From NCBI GenBank assembly GCA_944472155.2, contig OX235277.1, positions 32,064,804 through 32,128,803 of the forward strand: a stretch of 64,000 nucleotides of DNA, read 5' to 3'. Below are positions 11,550 to 22,739 of the stretch, one piece after another. The position numbers and the translations under genes are program-made. The stretch comes from Trichobilharzia szidati. Taxonomy: Eukaryota > Platyhelminthes > Trematoda > Strigeidida > Schistosomatidae. Every line of letters starts with the position of its first letter. The first letter of the stretch is position 1. The notes beneath the pieces are model-generated. The model was not told where the DNA came from. It saw nothing but the letters and a program-made list of their open reading frames with translations, and made no database searches.

Positions 11550-13222
11550 AAAAGTTTCTGGTGAACCTCAAAGACGCGGGACTAGTTCATGTACTCAAAT
11601 GTGATTCCCGTTTTAAATGTTCTAAGTTATGATGCTATTCGATGACCAAAAATGAAGTGAGTTTGGAATTTGAACCTCACAACCCACGAAATATTGGCCT
11701 GAGTACATACCAATAACTCACATTTCTAAATTTTCACTACACTTAAATCTATAGGGAGAAATGAACCAACATCCCTATTTCTTTTGGCTAATCTCGAAGT
11801 CGATATAGTTTTAGAAATAGGGAAAATTGACAGGTTATACAATGAAAGTGACCGGGTTACGAGTAGCTAACGTCCCAAGAACACATACTGGAGGCAGTTG
11901 TTTAGAGATAAAATAAGGAGATTTGTGTTGTTAAATTAATGCAGTCTCCTACTATGACACATTCAGTACTGACTTTAAAACCCATAGCACACGGTCAATT
12001 GCCATAATATACCTGCCTGTGATTCATTTTTGCTTAACCCAGGTAGTCAATACATCATAACCCATATTCTTTACCTTAACTCCTTTCTTTTTGTTTACTT
12101 TGAAATCAATTTGGTCATCCGTCTCACTTAACAAGAGGTTAGCACCAGATGGTTAGAAATAAACAAATTTCAAATATGATGCTGAAAAGAATTTTAAAAG
12201 CTGCAGTATGTGTAGGACTCCTAAATCACCTTCAGAACCTAACGTGATTTGGCAGTTTATAAATAAATAGACGGGATATATACATCAATGAATTCAAACA
12301 TAGTTAAACACAAACTAGAAACCCTATGCATATTCGACTTTAAACTGACTGAACATTATACAGACAAAAAGTTGGATACGAAAACTTGGGACAAATACTG
12401 AATAGTTCCATCAACGCAGACTTAGATGACGCAATCCTCGACACTTTTAAATGTGAACCACAAAACCTCCACAGAGTGAGGAAAACAAGTGGTAAATTTT
12501 AGTACTATTCCCCCAAAAGCTAAAGTTCACATTAGATATCAATACCATCCGATTTTATTTCACTGGTTTAGAGGTTACTAAAGAAACAGAGAAAGCTTCA
12601 CACAAAGCCACTATATTCTTTCACGGAGAAAATACGGATACTGGCTCTAACAATTTTGCTTAAGTTTGTAATAACTGCCACTTCGTATGACTCAAAATAA
12701 CAAAACGACTTAGAAAAATCACTCCACTCAATCTTAGGCTAAGACATAATTAAGTATAAAACTGCATAATATCCGACAAAAAATGGGTAATCAAGGACAT
12801 GGTCATTAACAACGAAAACACTCAGAAATTACGGAGCCGCAGTAAGTCATGCAGAGACGAAGTATAATAATAATCATGCAATACAAATCGTGAGTAAACA
12901 TGACAACAACACTAACGGAACTATAGCTCCAAGATAGAAAAGTGGCTGTTGTTTGTTGGTTGTCCCTGACAAACGACGGAAATCAAATGATTTCGTTTTC
13001 TAAGAAGTGACAATATTATCCTCAGAAAAATCAGCTTGACTGAATGAAATATTTCGGTAAAATTTTGAAAAGCATTACTAAGCCGGAGCTTTTAAAAATT
13101 AACTTTGGTTGAGAATATATTACAAAACGTTTAAGAAGCAAGTCTGACACAAGTTACTTTTAATACTGAGTTAGTTAATAACTGACCAGACATAATAGCG
13201 TAGAGGTTCATAACAACCGCGA
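11550..13222. other. no gene recognised
   Basis: 1.7 kb of AT-rich sequence without an open frame above 60 codons and without a repeat that I could match. Confidence 0.5.
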
Positions 13223-13224
13223 TT

Positions 13225-13690
13225 CCAAAATCCAATATTGTTTTTAACGAGCTGGAATAAACCAATTTGATTTCTTTGTGCTCGCCTCTTGATTGTGAGG
13301 TATAGGTTCCCGATCTTCGATAAACTTCTGCGTAGCTCGCCCGCCACTCGACTGTCGTAGCTTTGGTTGACTCCAGAAGGAGTAGTGGAGGGATTAATTA
13401 TATGTGGTTTGTAATATGGGGTGTGTTAAGACTGTTACTACTGTGAGTGGAGTTGATACTTTAACCAGTTAGTCCTCCGGTGTCGTCGTCAAAAGGAAAT
13501 AGATAATAATAATAGATATAATTAGTGAAGTTATTCAGACTAACAGAGAGAAAAAGAAATAAGAAAACTTAACTACAGTCAGTTGATTAAATTTGAAGAA
13601 TAATATATACATATATATCGGTAACAATGATAATAATAAGTGTAGTTGAAATAGTCGTGCTCCCGCGCGAAATTTGAAAAGGGAGTAAAT
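13225..13690 (-). repeat. CR1-type LINE, orphan 3'UTR
   Basis: Aligns almost throughout with 58585-59040 and 59738-60260, the 3'UTRs of the two CR1 copies near the end of the window. Shared landmarks on the plus strand are TTTGATTTCTTTG, GCGTAGCTCG, CCGCCACTCGACTGTCGTAG and GACTGTTACTACTGTGA. The low-coordinate edge carries an ATCCAATAT block, the element's 3'-terminal tail. No coding part is attached, so this is a severely 5'-truncated insertion. Confidence 0.75.
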
Positions 13691-14620
13691 TTTACACGCT
13701 GTTGTTTAGTTTTGGCTTTTGTTGTGTTATACGAGCGACTTTATTGCATATCCCCTCAATGACGTTTGTCTCTATGTTGCTATTGGTTTCAATTGGCCTT
13801 GGTTTCGGGGCGAGATTTAACTGATATAATATTGTGATTTCATAGACATAACTCAGGCTCATACGTGAAAGAAAGTTATTATCCTGTAATAAGGAAAAGT
13901 TGTTCAGAAGGTAAGGAGGACGTTATTTTTCAGTTTATTTGTGTATATACTATTGTGCACCGAGTTGCATTGAGTTCTTAGTGCAACTGTATGTAACTGC
14001 ATTTACGTAAAGTGAAACATTAGGAATGCTCCTGTTTCTAGAATAAAAACATTATTATTATCATTAAGTTTAGTAATGAAAAATGGAATTTCTTCAACGT
14101 CAATGTTATTTAATTGAAGTTGTAATCTGTGTAGGCCCTCGGAGGAATAAATTTGGCATGGAGATCTCCTATGTAAACCGAAAGTGCTTTTAATTTAGTA
14201 AATCTTACTGACTTCCTGTATAAATTTGATATTTGTCAAGTGTATATTTCAAATCTCCTGGAGTATTCAGTAAAGTAAAAGTTGTGGTGCATGATTCCAA
14301 GACTTGTTGTAGTCATTGGTATTGCCAGGATACCACTTACTCGTTTTATGTAGCCGAAATATACAAATCTCGCTTTATTGAGGAAACACTATGATGCCTG
14401 CAAAAGTATTGCGTCAGTTAATGAGTTTCATAAATTCTACAGAATGTTTTCTATTCAGTGATTACTGTTTGCGAATTATCCGAGAAAACACATTTCCAAT
14501 TGGGATGTAAAACAAGGCTGAATTCTTAAACTGTCATCCTTATATCATTTCAATCCAATCACACATATATCAGTAGGATAGTCTATAAATGACTTTAGAG
14601 ACTTATCATCATCAACTTAC
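13691..14620. other. no gene recognised
   Basis: AT-rich DNA with no supported gene. Confidence 0.5.
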
Positions 14621-14624
14621 AGTT

Positions 14625-15240
14625 TACTGATGATACTGTACACCTAGACTATGAGAAGTTACCCCTGATAATGGAAAATATGAAAAGAATACCGGTGTTT
14701 GATTATAGGTGTCTGTGTTCTATCTCATGATTAAAGCAGTATAATATGGCGATTGCTCTTGAGGTTACGCATAAAGTGTTAGGTGAGGAGGGTAAGTTAG
14801 TCTTCAAGGTTGGGAAGCTGAATAGGTTGAGATGGCTATAACACATGATTGCATACCAAGCCATCACCTTCCTCGAGGGATAATGTTAGCCAGCATATGT
14901 TAAGGTTCAAAATGTGTTTGGGTCGGTCGAATGAAAAACTGGTATTGGTTCATAAAATCGTTAACAGTCAGCTAGAAGAACTACTAGGTATGTGTCTGCA
15001 AGTCTTTGTTTATGGCACAGATGCATTCACTCTGTGTAATCTCACGTATCTATTCAACTCATGTTGTCACTATTTATTTTCCCCTCAAATTTTCGCTCCT
15101 TAAACTTCCATTTAGTTTTATGTCTCTACCTTTGTGTAGTGCATGGAATGTGGTAAACTGAACAGTTGGACTTCTTTGCGAAGTCATACTGAAAGTCAGG
15201 CAGAATGACACAGGCTAGGCATAACTAAATGAGAAACACT
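14625..15240 (+). pseudogene. RTE-clade LINE, degenerate 3' fragment
   Basis: The plus strand reads MKRIPVFDYRCLCSIS, then VGKLNRLRWL. These match RLTVFNCRCL and KLNRLRWLGHVLR of the RTE copies at 5.4 and 48 kb. The sequence then decays into the RTE 3'UTR (GGAATGTGGTAAACTG near 15145, equivalent to the GTGGCAACTTGAAC block elsewhere). Several stops and frameshifts are present. The 84-codon frame at 14849-15103 is a frameshifted shadow. Confidence 0.65.
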
Positions 15241-15635
15241 GAATAACGGTCTCCAGAATGTCAACAGATGATAATTGCAGTTCTTAATCTTCTTCTTTGC
15301 TAAATGACAAATAAATACCTTTCAGTAACCTCTTCATCCACCCGGGATTCGTCTCCTACTTTGCAAGTGTTTTTTGTGCTTTATCACTTTTGTGTTAAGC
15401 TTTAAGTTATTCAACATATGCCGTTATTGACTAAGGACCTTATACGCTCCAAAAGTCTTTAGATTAACTTTAAATCAGTTTATTCTGATTGAGGTTAGCT
15501 TACTTTTTAGTTGTGAGTTTATTAAATTACAGGAAGTTGTGTTCTTATAACTTATTAGTTGTATATATCTATTTCTGTGCACTCATTGGCCTTTTATCAC
15601 TGATTTATACAGGTTATATACATATACACCAGTTC
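15241..15635. other. no gene recognised
   Basis: Spacer between the RTE fragment and the CR1 derivative. Nothing is recognised. Confidence 0.45.
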
Positions 15636-15639
15636 GCTC

Positions 15640-15905
15640 TAAAAAGCATGCCAATCAAAAGAAACCGCTCCGCAAGGTTACGTGCCAATTTCCAGTGGAT
15701 GAGGGAATGCAGTGTGATAACTGCAAGAGATGGTTTCACAGCATGTGCACAAACCTAACTCCTACAGCATACAAACGCTGCAGCGACACAAGGACTGTGC
15801 CCGAATGGCCTATCCCCCTAAAATCCCATACACCATTCAGGGGTAGACAACTAAGCTCGTCGTTTTACTTCTTTGCATTCTCTCCCGTCTTACTGTCAGA
15901 TTTCA
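15640..15905 (+). pseudogene. CR1-type LINE deletion derivative (ORF1 PHD finger joined to 3' end)
   Basis: The first half encodes EGMQCDNCKRWFHSMCTNL, then PTAYKRC: C-x2-C followed by WFH-x2-C, a PHD-finger signature known from ORF1 of CR1-clade LINEs. From about 15770 the DNA instead matches the last codons and 3'UTR of the element at 60225-60330 (GACACAAGGACTGT, then AATGGCCTATCCCC, then AAGTAAAACGAC). The whole of ORF2 is therefore missing between the two parts. It ends near 15905 with a GATTTCAGATTTCGGAT tail, abutting another LINE in the opposite orientation. Confidence 0.65.
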
Positions 15906-15914
15906 GATTTCGGA

Positions 15915-17135
15915 TTAATTGGTTGAGGACAGAAGGCTTGGAGCCTATGTTAACCATTTCCCAGTAAATTTCTGTGCTTCTCCAAACCCTTCTTGAACGA
16001 ATCAGTTGAGGTTGCAGACACCACTTCTTCTGGGAGTCAGTTCCAAGAGTTCATGACTTGCTGTGAGAACCAGTACTCAACAGCACTATGATTTCTTCTT
16101 GGCTTTTGAACTCTCCTGCTATGTCCTCTAAGGTGTTCAGACCTGGCGGGAAGGAAAAGAGAGAATCGGTCAGGTCCATAGTCATAATTTAAAATTTTAA
16201 ACACTGTGATTAAATCTCTTTTCTGCCAGCGGTATGACAGGGAGGAGAGATTTAAGCTGTCCAGTCTTTCCTCGTATGATAAGTTAGTCATGCGGAGAAC
16301 CATACGTGTTGCCTTCCTTTAAACTCTTTCTAGAATGTGTGAGTCCCCTTTAAGACAAGAACTGGCAGTCTGGATGCAGTTTCGCAGTCTGCGCCTCACC
16401 AGAGATGTATATAAGCAGCAGAACATATCTCTGGTGATTCTAGTAAAGTCTCTGTGAATTGCCTATAAGGGCCTGAAACTACGTGCAGCCACAGTTTGAC
16501 AGTGTGCTGTAGTTTTTAAGTGACGGCTAACTATGATACCTAAGTCCAAGTGAGTCTGAACTGATGGAAATGTTATTCCCTCTAGTTCGTAGGAGCTGGT
16601 GCTTGTTTGTCCGATGTGCATAGTTGCACGTTTTGCTACATTGATTGGGAGCATCCATTTTATGGACCACTCTGACAATTTGTTGAGCTCCTTTTGCAAC
16701 GTGAGCGTATCATTGTTGCCTTTCAGCTTTCTCCAAATTTTTAAGTCATCTGCACACACGGCCATGGGGAAATCGGTGAGCAGAGATAATTCAACGATAT
16801 ACAAAATAAATAGGAGGTCCGAGTACTGTGCCTTGTGGGACTCCGCTGGGCATTGCTGTCCAAGGGGAAAGTTTCGAGTTGTTCCTAACCCCCTGCCTCC
16901 TGTCTACGAGGAATTCCATGAGCCAGTTTAGTAATCTGCCTTTGATATCAAGACTTTCCAACTTCATGAGTAGTCTTTTGTGAGGTACTTTATCAAAGGC
17001 TTTGCTGAAGTCTATGAAGACGAGGTCGACGAGTCTTCTGTCGTCCCTTGATTGACCCAGCTTTCTCTTGCAGTAAGGAGAATTTACAGGCATGAGAGGT
17101 TTCTACGGAAGCCATGCTGTGCTCTGGATAACATT
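15915..17135 (-). pseudogene. CR1/Jockey-type LINE, RT fragment (L3)
   Basis: On the minus strand, in order: QHGFRRNLSCL and LLTARESWV; VFIDFSKAFDKVPHKRLL (RT motif A); SGVPQGTVLGP (motif B); ADDLKIWRKL (motif C, preceding Y lost to frame change); a thumb region LSEWSIKWMLPINVAK; and a C-terminal block RMTNLSYEERLDSLNLSSL, then WNSL-like. Main readable frames are 16791-17093, 16463-16804 and 16037-16303; stops and frameshifts separate them. The endonuclease is absent (5' truncation near 17135). The 3' end near 15910 has tandem AAATCTG-type units, in keeping with CR1-type 3' termini. Confidence 0.85.
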
Positions 17136-17144
17136 TAATTGTTT

Positions 17145-17460
17145 TCCAGATATAATACATATTTATTCCTGTTTATGCAGGAACATACCAATTGTACAGG
17201 CATGGATAAGTTATTATATAAATTACACATGTTTCGATGTATGTTGGATTTACAGTTTGGTTGTTCTTTCTGACATTAGAGTCAGTGGGAACAGTCTGCT
17301 AAATAGTCTGTTTAACACAAAGAAATATAGAAATATCGTCTTCGCATTAACAAAAACCCAGGCATCAGATGGATGTAATACAAATATCTCGGAAAAATAA
17401 ATCTTGAAGTAAATTCTCCTATTTAAGTCTGGGATAACATACTTAGGGCGTTGGAAACCT
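17145..17460 (+). repeat. dispersed repeat family B, diverged copy
   Basis: Aligns with 20305-20705 and 22740-23140. Shared blocks are ACAGGCATGGATAAG, AAGAAATATAGAAATAT, CGTCTTCGCATTAACAAAA and ACAAATAT(C/T)TGGGAAA-like. It is clearly older than the two near-identical copies. It lies between two LINE fragments on opposite strands. Confidence 0.65.
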
Positions 17461-17475
17461 AGCATATGTCTATAC

Positions 17476-18135
17476 ATGTACATATACGGTGGCCTTGTTT
17501 CAAACACGAACACCGTCACAGATCTCGGTGTGACATACTCAGATCTTACCTTTACTGAACATGCAAATAAGGTGGCATCTGACTGTGAACGTCTCACCGA
17601 CTTTGTGCTACGCAACTTTTACACTCCAGAAGCCAGATTAGCTAAATATATGATATGTATTTTCCCCAAACTTGAATACTGTGCCCACTTATACAGTAGC
17701 TTTAAATCAGCAGACAGAAAAAAAGTTGAAAGTGTCCAAAGATTCCTGACGAAACGCATATTAGGCTATGATCAGCAAATAGAATACCTTGACAGATGTA
17801 TTCGACTGGACTTAGAACCCTTATGGTTAAGGAGAGTGAAGTGCAACTTATTTCTCTTATTCAAAGTAATTAGAAAGCACTGTAACAGTAACTCATCCAT
17901 AACGTGGGCTAATCTTAAATCGTATGCACTACGCAGCCATGACTACCTTCTCAAGGTTAACACCCATAAACTCACCTCTAGAGCTAATTATTTCGCCATT
18001 AAATATTGCAAACTTTGGAACCAGCTACTCTCTGAGATTAGATCCTGTGAAAAGCCTGACAGTTTCAAAAGGAGCTTAGAAAAACATGTTAACATGTCCA
18101 CCCTAGCCCGTCTAAAAGATCACAACTGCTGGTAG
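17476..18135 (+). pseudogene. Jockey/CR1-type LINE, RT C-terminal fragment (L5)
   Basis: A continuous 219-codon frame without RT catalytic motifs. It begins at the post-catalytic TVTDLGVTYSDLTFTEHANK (typical 'DLGV..s..L.f..H' block) and continues with PKLEYCAHLYSSFKSADRKKVESVQRF in pieces, a TKRILGYDQQIEYLDR region, and a final LWNQLLSEIRSCEKPDSFKR block. These are the conserved C-terminal elements of non-LTR RTs (LEYCxxLW and WNxLPxxIxxxxSxxxFK). It is 5'-truncated but uninterrupted, so it may be a younger fragment than its neighbours. Confidence 0.85.
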
Positions 18136-18139
18136 AGTG

Positions 18140-19676
18140 GATAGACAATGACACTGCAATATTTAACTACGGAAAGCACACTAGTCCCAATACTAATATA
18201 ATAATACTTAGTAATTATGCATAATCAATTCTTGAAGTTTGATTGTCATTACAATACTTAAAATGATTAAAATATTTATGCAGCAAATGTTCTCTTGCTT
18301 TACCACGCTTGTTTCCCTAATAACACTCAATTATTGAGCTTAATGTATTCTTTGATGATACGAATTATAATATTAATTACACTCCTATCATATATAGTTT
18401 GGTTTACTTTACGGCTCCCTGTAAAACTAACTACGCTTCTTCAGTATACACACACTGCAGTATTGTGAACCAAATGTTAAAATTCTGTTGTTTCTGTATT
18501 AATATCTTTTTATAATATGTGCAGACAGGTTACTTTACAATGTCAAATGTTTACTGTATAAAGGACTGTCATGATAATTTAGTACAATAAGTCCTGGCAA
18601 CCGACCTTACCTTCAGTTCACACTACCTACATTGAACTCTAACTATAGTGTTCTGCTGAATCTTGCTCCACTATTCACAAAACCTATTCTTTTTACTCTT
18701 TAAGGGTTAAACATCTTATTAACTAATCTGTTCGTTAGGACGCATGCACACATATATATAATATGTTCATAAATCTGTACGTGGAGATCTATTGGAAGCA
18801 CTCACTAAGGAAGCTAGGGAAATGGAATGTGAGGTACGAACGTGTCTGGAATCAAGCAATATACTTGCTGTAGCCATAACAATCAGAACCTAACATCATA
18901 AAAGGAGGGAGGGTAGCGCATGCTGATCAGCAGATATGGTGGTGGACACTTAGGTGAATCGGCCATTCTGCAGGAACAGCAATATGCAATTTGACGGCTC
19001 GAGATTTCTATGAGGGTTTGAATCTTTATCGTGAAAAAGATAATAAAGATCGCCTGGACAGACCATGCTTCTACCTTTAAACATATACCATTCGGTCGGC
19101 CTATTGCCGAGATGCGATCACGTGGGCTCTGCACAGATTTATGGGGAATCTTATAAATTTACATGCTTTCCTTCGTCGTATCTTCGAATATCACTTAACA
19201 ATGTCTCATCTCATTCATTTTCTAACAACGTCTTTACTTGCTCCTCATTATATTCCATTAAACCGAACATTTTATAGCTCTTTATGAATTTGATTCGACT
19301 TATTTTATTCCTATTCTCTATAGGGTACGGTTGTGCACCAAATACACAATAAGGTATGAAATAAAACAACCGGCTTATGGATAATTGTGTTAAAACCAAA
19401 AGTGGACATCATGATAGTAAGACCTATATGGGTAGCATTATACATTGCAAATGAACTTTGTCAGCCTAGGGATTATAGTCTCCCATTGTATTTCCTTTAT
19501 GAATGCATCTGTTAATGATGCATTGCACTTACCTATTTCATTACACTTTAATGATTCACCTTGGCACCTTTACTTTTCTAAAACAGCTTACTATCCCTTG
19601 TAAACGTTATACCTTCCTCAATATTAGTTGGATATTATATGTCTACAACTACGGGTTGAAATCGAAACGAAGTTGG
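18140..19676. other. no gene recognised
   Basis: The first part may include the 3'UTR of the preceding LINE. The rest is AT-rich with short frames (83 codons minus at 18883-19134, 62-70 codons elsewhere) without motifs. Confidence 0.45.
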
Positions 19677-19889
19677 TTTTATTTCGTGGATTATCATCAA
19701 CCGCATACATCCTAAACAAAATCGAATTATAGGTTTCAAGAAAGTTGTGGAACATACTTTTTCATAATTACTTTGAGTTATAGATAGAAGGCATAAGGAA
19801 CATAAATCCAGAATTTGATGTAGGTAGACAGATTATTCGGTGTCAAAAAAACTAATTATATATAGTGGAATTAGATGAGAGGGGTAAGA
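19677..19889 (+). repeat. left inverted repeat of PLE copy P2
   Basis: About 213 bp, the near-exact reverse complement of 21161-21372. Inner end GGAATTAGATGAGAGG, outer end TTTTATTTCG. The PLE reading frame starts within 10 bp of the inner end. The outer end, read in reverse complement, contains the GGTTGATGATAATCC motif discussed in the findings. Confidence 0.85.
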
Positions 19890-19898
19890 TAAGTCGAT

Positions 19899-20295
19899 AT
19901 GTCCAAAAAAGAAGCAACAGCGGCCTTCGAAAATAAAGTAAGCGAGCACCTCAAAGGACTACTTAAAGAAGGGCTAATAGACAACAGCACTGACAACGAC
20001 CTTAAACCAAGGGGTTCGCGTGTACCTTTCATGTACGGTCAACCCAAATTCCACAAAAGTGATGTACCAATAAGACCTATAATATCAATGGTGAAATCAC
20101 CATGCCATAAACTAGCCAGATGGTTGGCCCAAAAGCTGGAACGCATTCGGAAAAAGCTGGCAGCTCACAGTATCAAAGATTCCTTCTAGTTTTCACAAGA
20201 ATTAGATCAACCCGATATTTCAGATAGACTTCTAGTGTCATACGACGTTTGTTCACCGTTTGCCAGCATACCCATCGAAGAAACGGTAAAAATCA
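19899..20295 (+). pseudogene. Penelope-like element P2, reverse transcriptase N-terminal part
   Basis: The frame encodes the PLE RT signature: LKEGLIDNSTDNDLKPRGSR, PFMYGQPKFHKSDVPIRPI, SMVKSPCHKLARWLA. After an in-frame TAG at 20187-20189 it continues readably with LVSYDVCSPFASIPIEET (RT motif A of PLEs). It then breaks at about 20300, where repeat B intervenes. The YVDD-containing palm is missing; the tail of the GIY-YIG domain resumes at 20715. The copy is bounded by the inverted repeats at 19677-19889 and 21161-21372. Confidence 0.88.
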
Positions 20296-20304
20296 TATTA
20301 TAAT

Positions 20305-20705
20305 AATAATATATATTTTCCTATCAATGTAGGACACACCAGTTATACAGGCATGGATAAGTATTATTTGCATTACATGAATTTGATTTATGGTGAAATT
20401 ACATGGTTGCTGTCCTCTCTGACATCAGTTAGTGAGCACATTCTGATAGTTAGTCGTTCAATGGAGCACATAAAGAAATATAGAAATATTGTCTTCGCAT
20501 TAACAAAACAAACCCAAGTATGTGTCGGATAAATTACAAATATTTGGGAAAAAATAAAGCTTGAAGTCAATTCCTCCACATAACTTTGTTGTGTGCGGCA
20601 TCGTATCTTGTTTTATGTTCAAATTGGGTATTAATTTTAAAATGAGTGATTTATTTTTAATGTTTTCGACATCATTTTTATTGCAAGTAATACCAGATGT
20701 GAATT
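20305..20705 (+). repeat. dispersed repeat family B, copy inside PLE P2
   Basis: From about 20325 to 20700 it is base-for-base the same, as read by eye, as 22757-23132. It replaces the central and C-terminal RT region of the PLE. Neither end shows an obvious terminal inverted repeat, LTR signature or tRNA promoter. Short AT-rich microsatellite-like sequence (TAATAATAATATATAT) precedes it. The identical 63-codon minus-strand frames in both copies are a consequence of identity, not evidence of a gene. Confidence 0.8.
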
Positions 20706-20709
20706 CAAT

Positions 20710-20880
20710 TGAATGCAGTCAGACATTTAATTGACACAGGACATACAGTAGAAATTAGCCAAGCCTTCAAAATAATCAATACACAAAGAAACCCATGGCT
20801 ACTTCGCTTCGCAGAAGCCATTGCTATCAAAAGATTTCGACCAGACCTCTGTATATAGAAAGATAGTGTGATTAATCTTT
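20710..20880 (+). pseudogene. Penelope-like element P2, end of GIY-YIG domain
   Basis: Reads AVRHLIDTGHTVEISQAF, then RNPWLLRFAEAIAIKRFRPD, the usual C-terminal end of PLE GIY-YIG proteins (xHLIDTGHxV.. AF...  LLRFxExxAIxxxxPxLC). It ends in CI before a stop. Sequence from about 20880 to 21160 is the element's non-coding 3' part. Confidence 0.8.
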
Positions 20881-21160
20881 CATTACCTTGGTAACCCTAA
20901 CTCTATTTTATTTTTGTTTTGCCTTTCTATCAGTATGCCTGTGTGTTTGTCTTGTTACGCAACATTCCATTCAATTTTGACCTTCAAGTTCCTAAATCTA
21001 CTTAATTGTTTGTCTGTTTAAGTTAAAAATGTTACTTCACTATTCACCCCATCCTCTTAAACTCTCCACCACAAGATGTGTAAATTCACTCTGTTCTCTG
21101 ACCCTGACCCTGTAATATGCCTCTAACCAATCTGTGTTGTTTTCCAATAGAAATCCGAAC

Positions 21161-21372
21161 TCTTACTCCTCTTATCTAATTCCACTATATATAATTAGTT
21201 TTTTTGACACCGAATAATCTGTCTACCTACATCAAATTCTGGAATTATGTTCCTTATGCCTTCTATCTATAACTCAAAGTAATTATGAAAAAGTATGTTC
21301 CACAACTTTCTTGAAACCTATAATTCGATTTTGTTTAGGATGTATGCAGTTGATGAGAATCTACGAAATAAA
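21161..21372 (+). repeat. right inverted repeat of PLE copy P2
   Basis: Reverse complement of 19677-19889 with only scattered mismatches. Its outer end includes TTTAGGATGTATGCAG followed by TTGATGAGAATCTACGAAA. Beyond the arm the sequence continues to about 21490 with an ATTAATAAAGGGAACCGG block that recurs at 42710-42740 and, more weakly, at 51830. Confidence 0.85.
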
Positions 21373-21380
21373 ATGAGCTC
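21335..21380 (+). other. hammerhead-like conserved motif at PLE end
   Basis: (T/C)TGATGAG and CGAAA occur 7 nt apart, flanked by ATTTTGT and ATAAAAT, which can pair as a stem directly after GAA, as stem III does in a hammerhead ribozyme. The same layout recurs at 42612-42658 and, in reverse complement and more diverged, at 19677-19722. Stem II is not formed by the intervening nucleotides, so self-cleavage is doubtful. PLE terminal repeats are known to carry hammerhead motifs. Confidence 0.35.
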
Positions 21381-21669
21381 GTATTATCCTGCAAACATGT
21401 TCTTTCTTTCTCTCTTCAAATTAATAAAGGGAACCGGTTGCATGAAGTCGGTTTTCCTGCGCAACCTGGAGGACTACTGTTCAATTCAATAATGATACGA
21501 CCTGGGTCAGACAATCAGTGTATTTATATATATATCAAATATTTAGCTGTTCAAACACTATTAACTTGTAGGCAATCTACTATTTGACATTATATCATAC
21601 TTGATCGTTCCTGTAAAAATGGCATGCATTTTCATGTAAATTTATGTTTATATGAAAATATAAATTAAT

Positions 21670-22735
21670 ATTATTCGGTAGAGAACTTTTCGCCGTTTGT
21701 GCTGCTGTCAAACTCTTTCGTCACTTCGTGGAAGGCCGACAATTTACTGTGTTCACTGACCATAAGCCATTGACTCACGCCCTTCACACCACTACAGACA
21801 GGTACTCTCCGTGTGAATTGCCTCATTTTGACTAAATTTCGCAGTTTACTTCCGACATCCAGCACGTTTCTGGAGCTGATAATCCAGTAGCAGACGCTTT
21901 GTCTCGTGTATGCGTTATGTCAGTGCCACCAACCATAGATCTCAATAAAATGGCTGAACTTCAAACGAAGGACTTGAACTTCGAACACCTGTCAAATGAA
22001 ATCTCACTGAAGATAGAACGTGTTCCCCTACTGAACAGTGAAGCAACTATATAGTGTGACATGTCAACGGGCACTCCTCGAACAGTTGTTCCCAGGTCTT
22101 TACGCCGCACCGTTTTTGAGTGCCTACACAACCTCTCCCACCCTGGGATAAGAGCAAGCTGATATCGGCCAGATTTGTGTGGCCTGGTATCAGCCGCGAT
22201 GTGCACCAATGTACACGCGCTTGTGTGAAATGCCAACGCGCCAAAGTAACCAAGCATAACATCGCGCCGTTGGGGCTTTCGCAACCCCACATGCTCGTTT
22301 CCACCATGTACACGTGGGTATCGTGGGCCCTTACCACCTTCAGATGGCTGCTCATATTGCTCATATGTGTGGATCTTTTCACACTTTGGCTGGAAGCCGT
22401 TCCGATATCAGATGTGACGGCCCAAACCATCTGCCGTGCGTTCATGGAAGGCTTGGTTGTCCGTTTCGGATGTCCCGCCACTGTCACTACCGACCGTGGT
22501 CAGCAATTTGAATTCAAATGCTTCAAGAAACTCTTAGAGCTGCTGGGATGCAAGCACATTCGAACAGCCGCGTATCATCCCGCGGCGAATGGGCTGGTAG
22601 AGCGTTTCCACCGTGAACTGAAGGCCGCGTTGATGTCAGTAGACAACAATAGGTAGACAGATTCTCTGCCCTTGGTCCTGCTTAGCGTCCGTGACAAACT
22701 CAAAGTGAACCTACAGTGTTCCTCAGCCGAATTGG
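21670..22735 (+). pseudogene. Ty3/Gypsy LTR retrotransposon fragment: RNase H and integrase
   Basis: The RNase H end reads GRELFAVCAAVKLFRHFVEG, then FTDHKPL, then HVSGADNPVADALSR, with one in-frame stop between. The integrase HHCC finger follows as LHNLSHPGIRAS (two His) and CTRACVKCQ (two Cys), with a frameshift between. The catalytic core then shows the three DDE acidic residues: D in CVDLFT, D in TVTTDRGQQFE, and E in NGLVERFHREL. The fragment ends at LKVNLQCSSAELVY, where repeat B begins. No protease, RT or LTR is attached. A dead fragment. Confidence 0.9.
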
Positions 22736-22739
22736 TATA

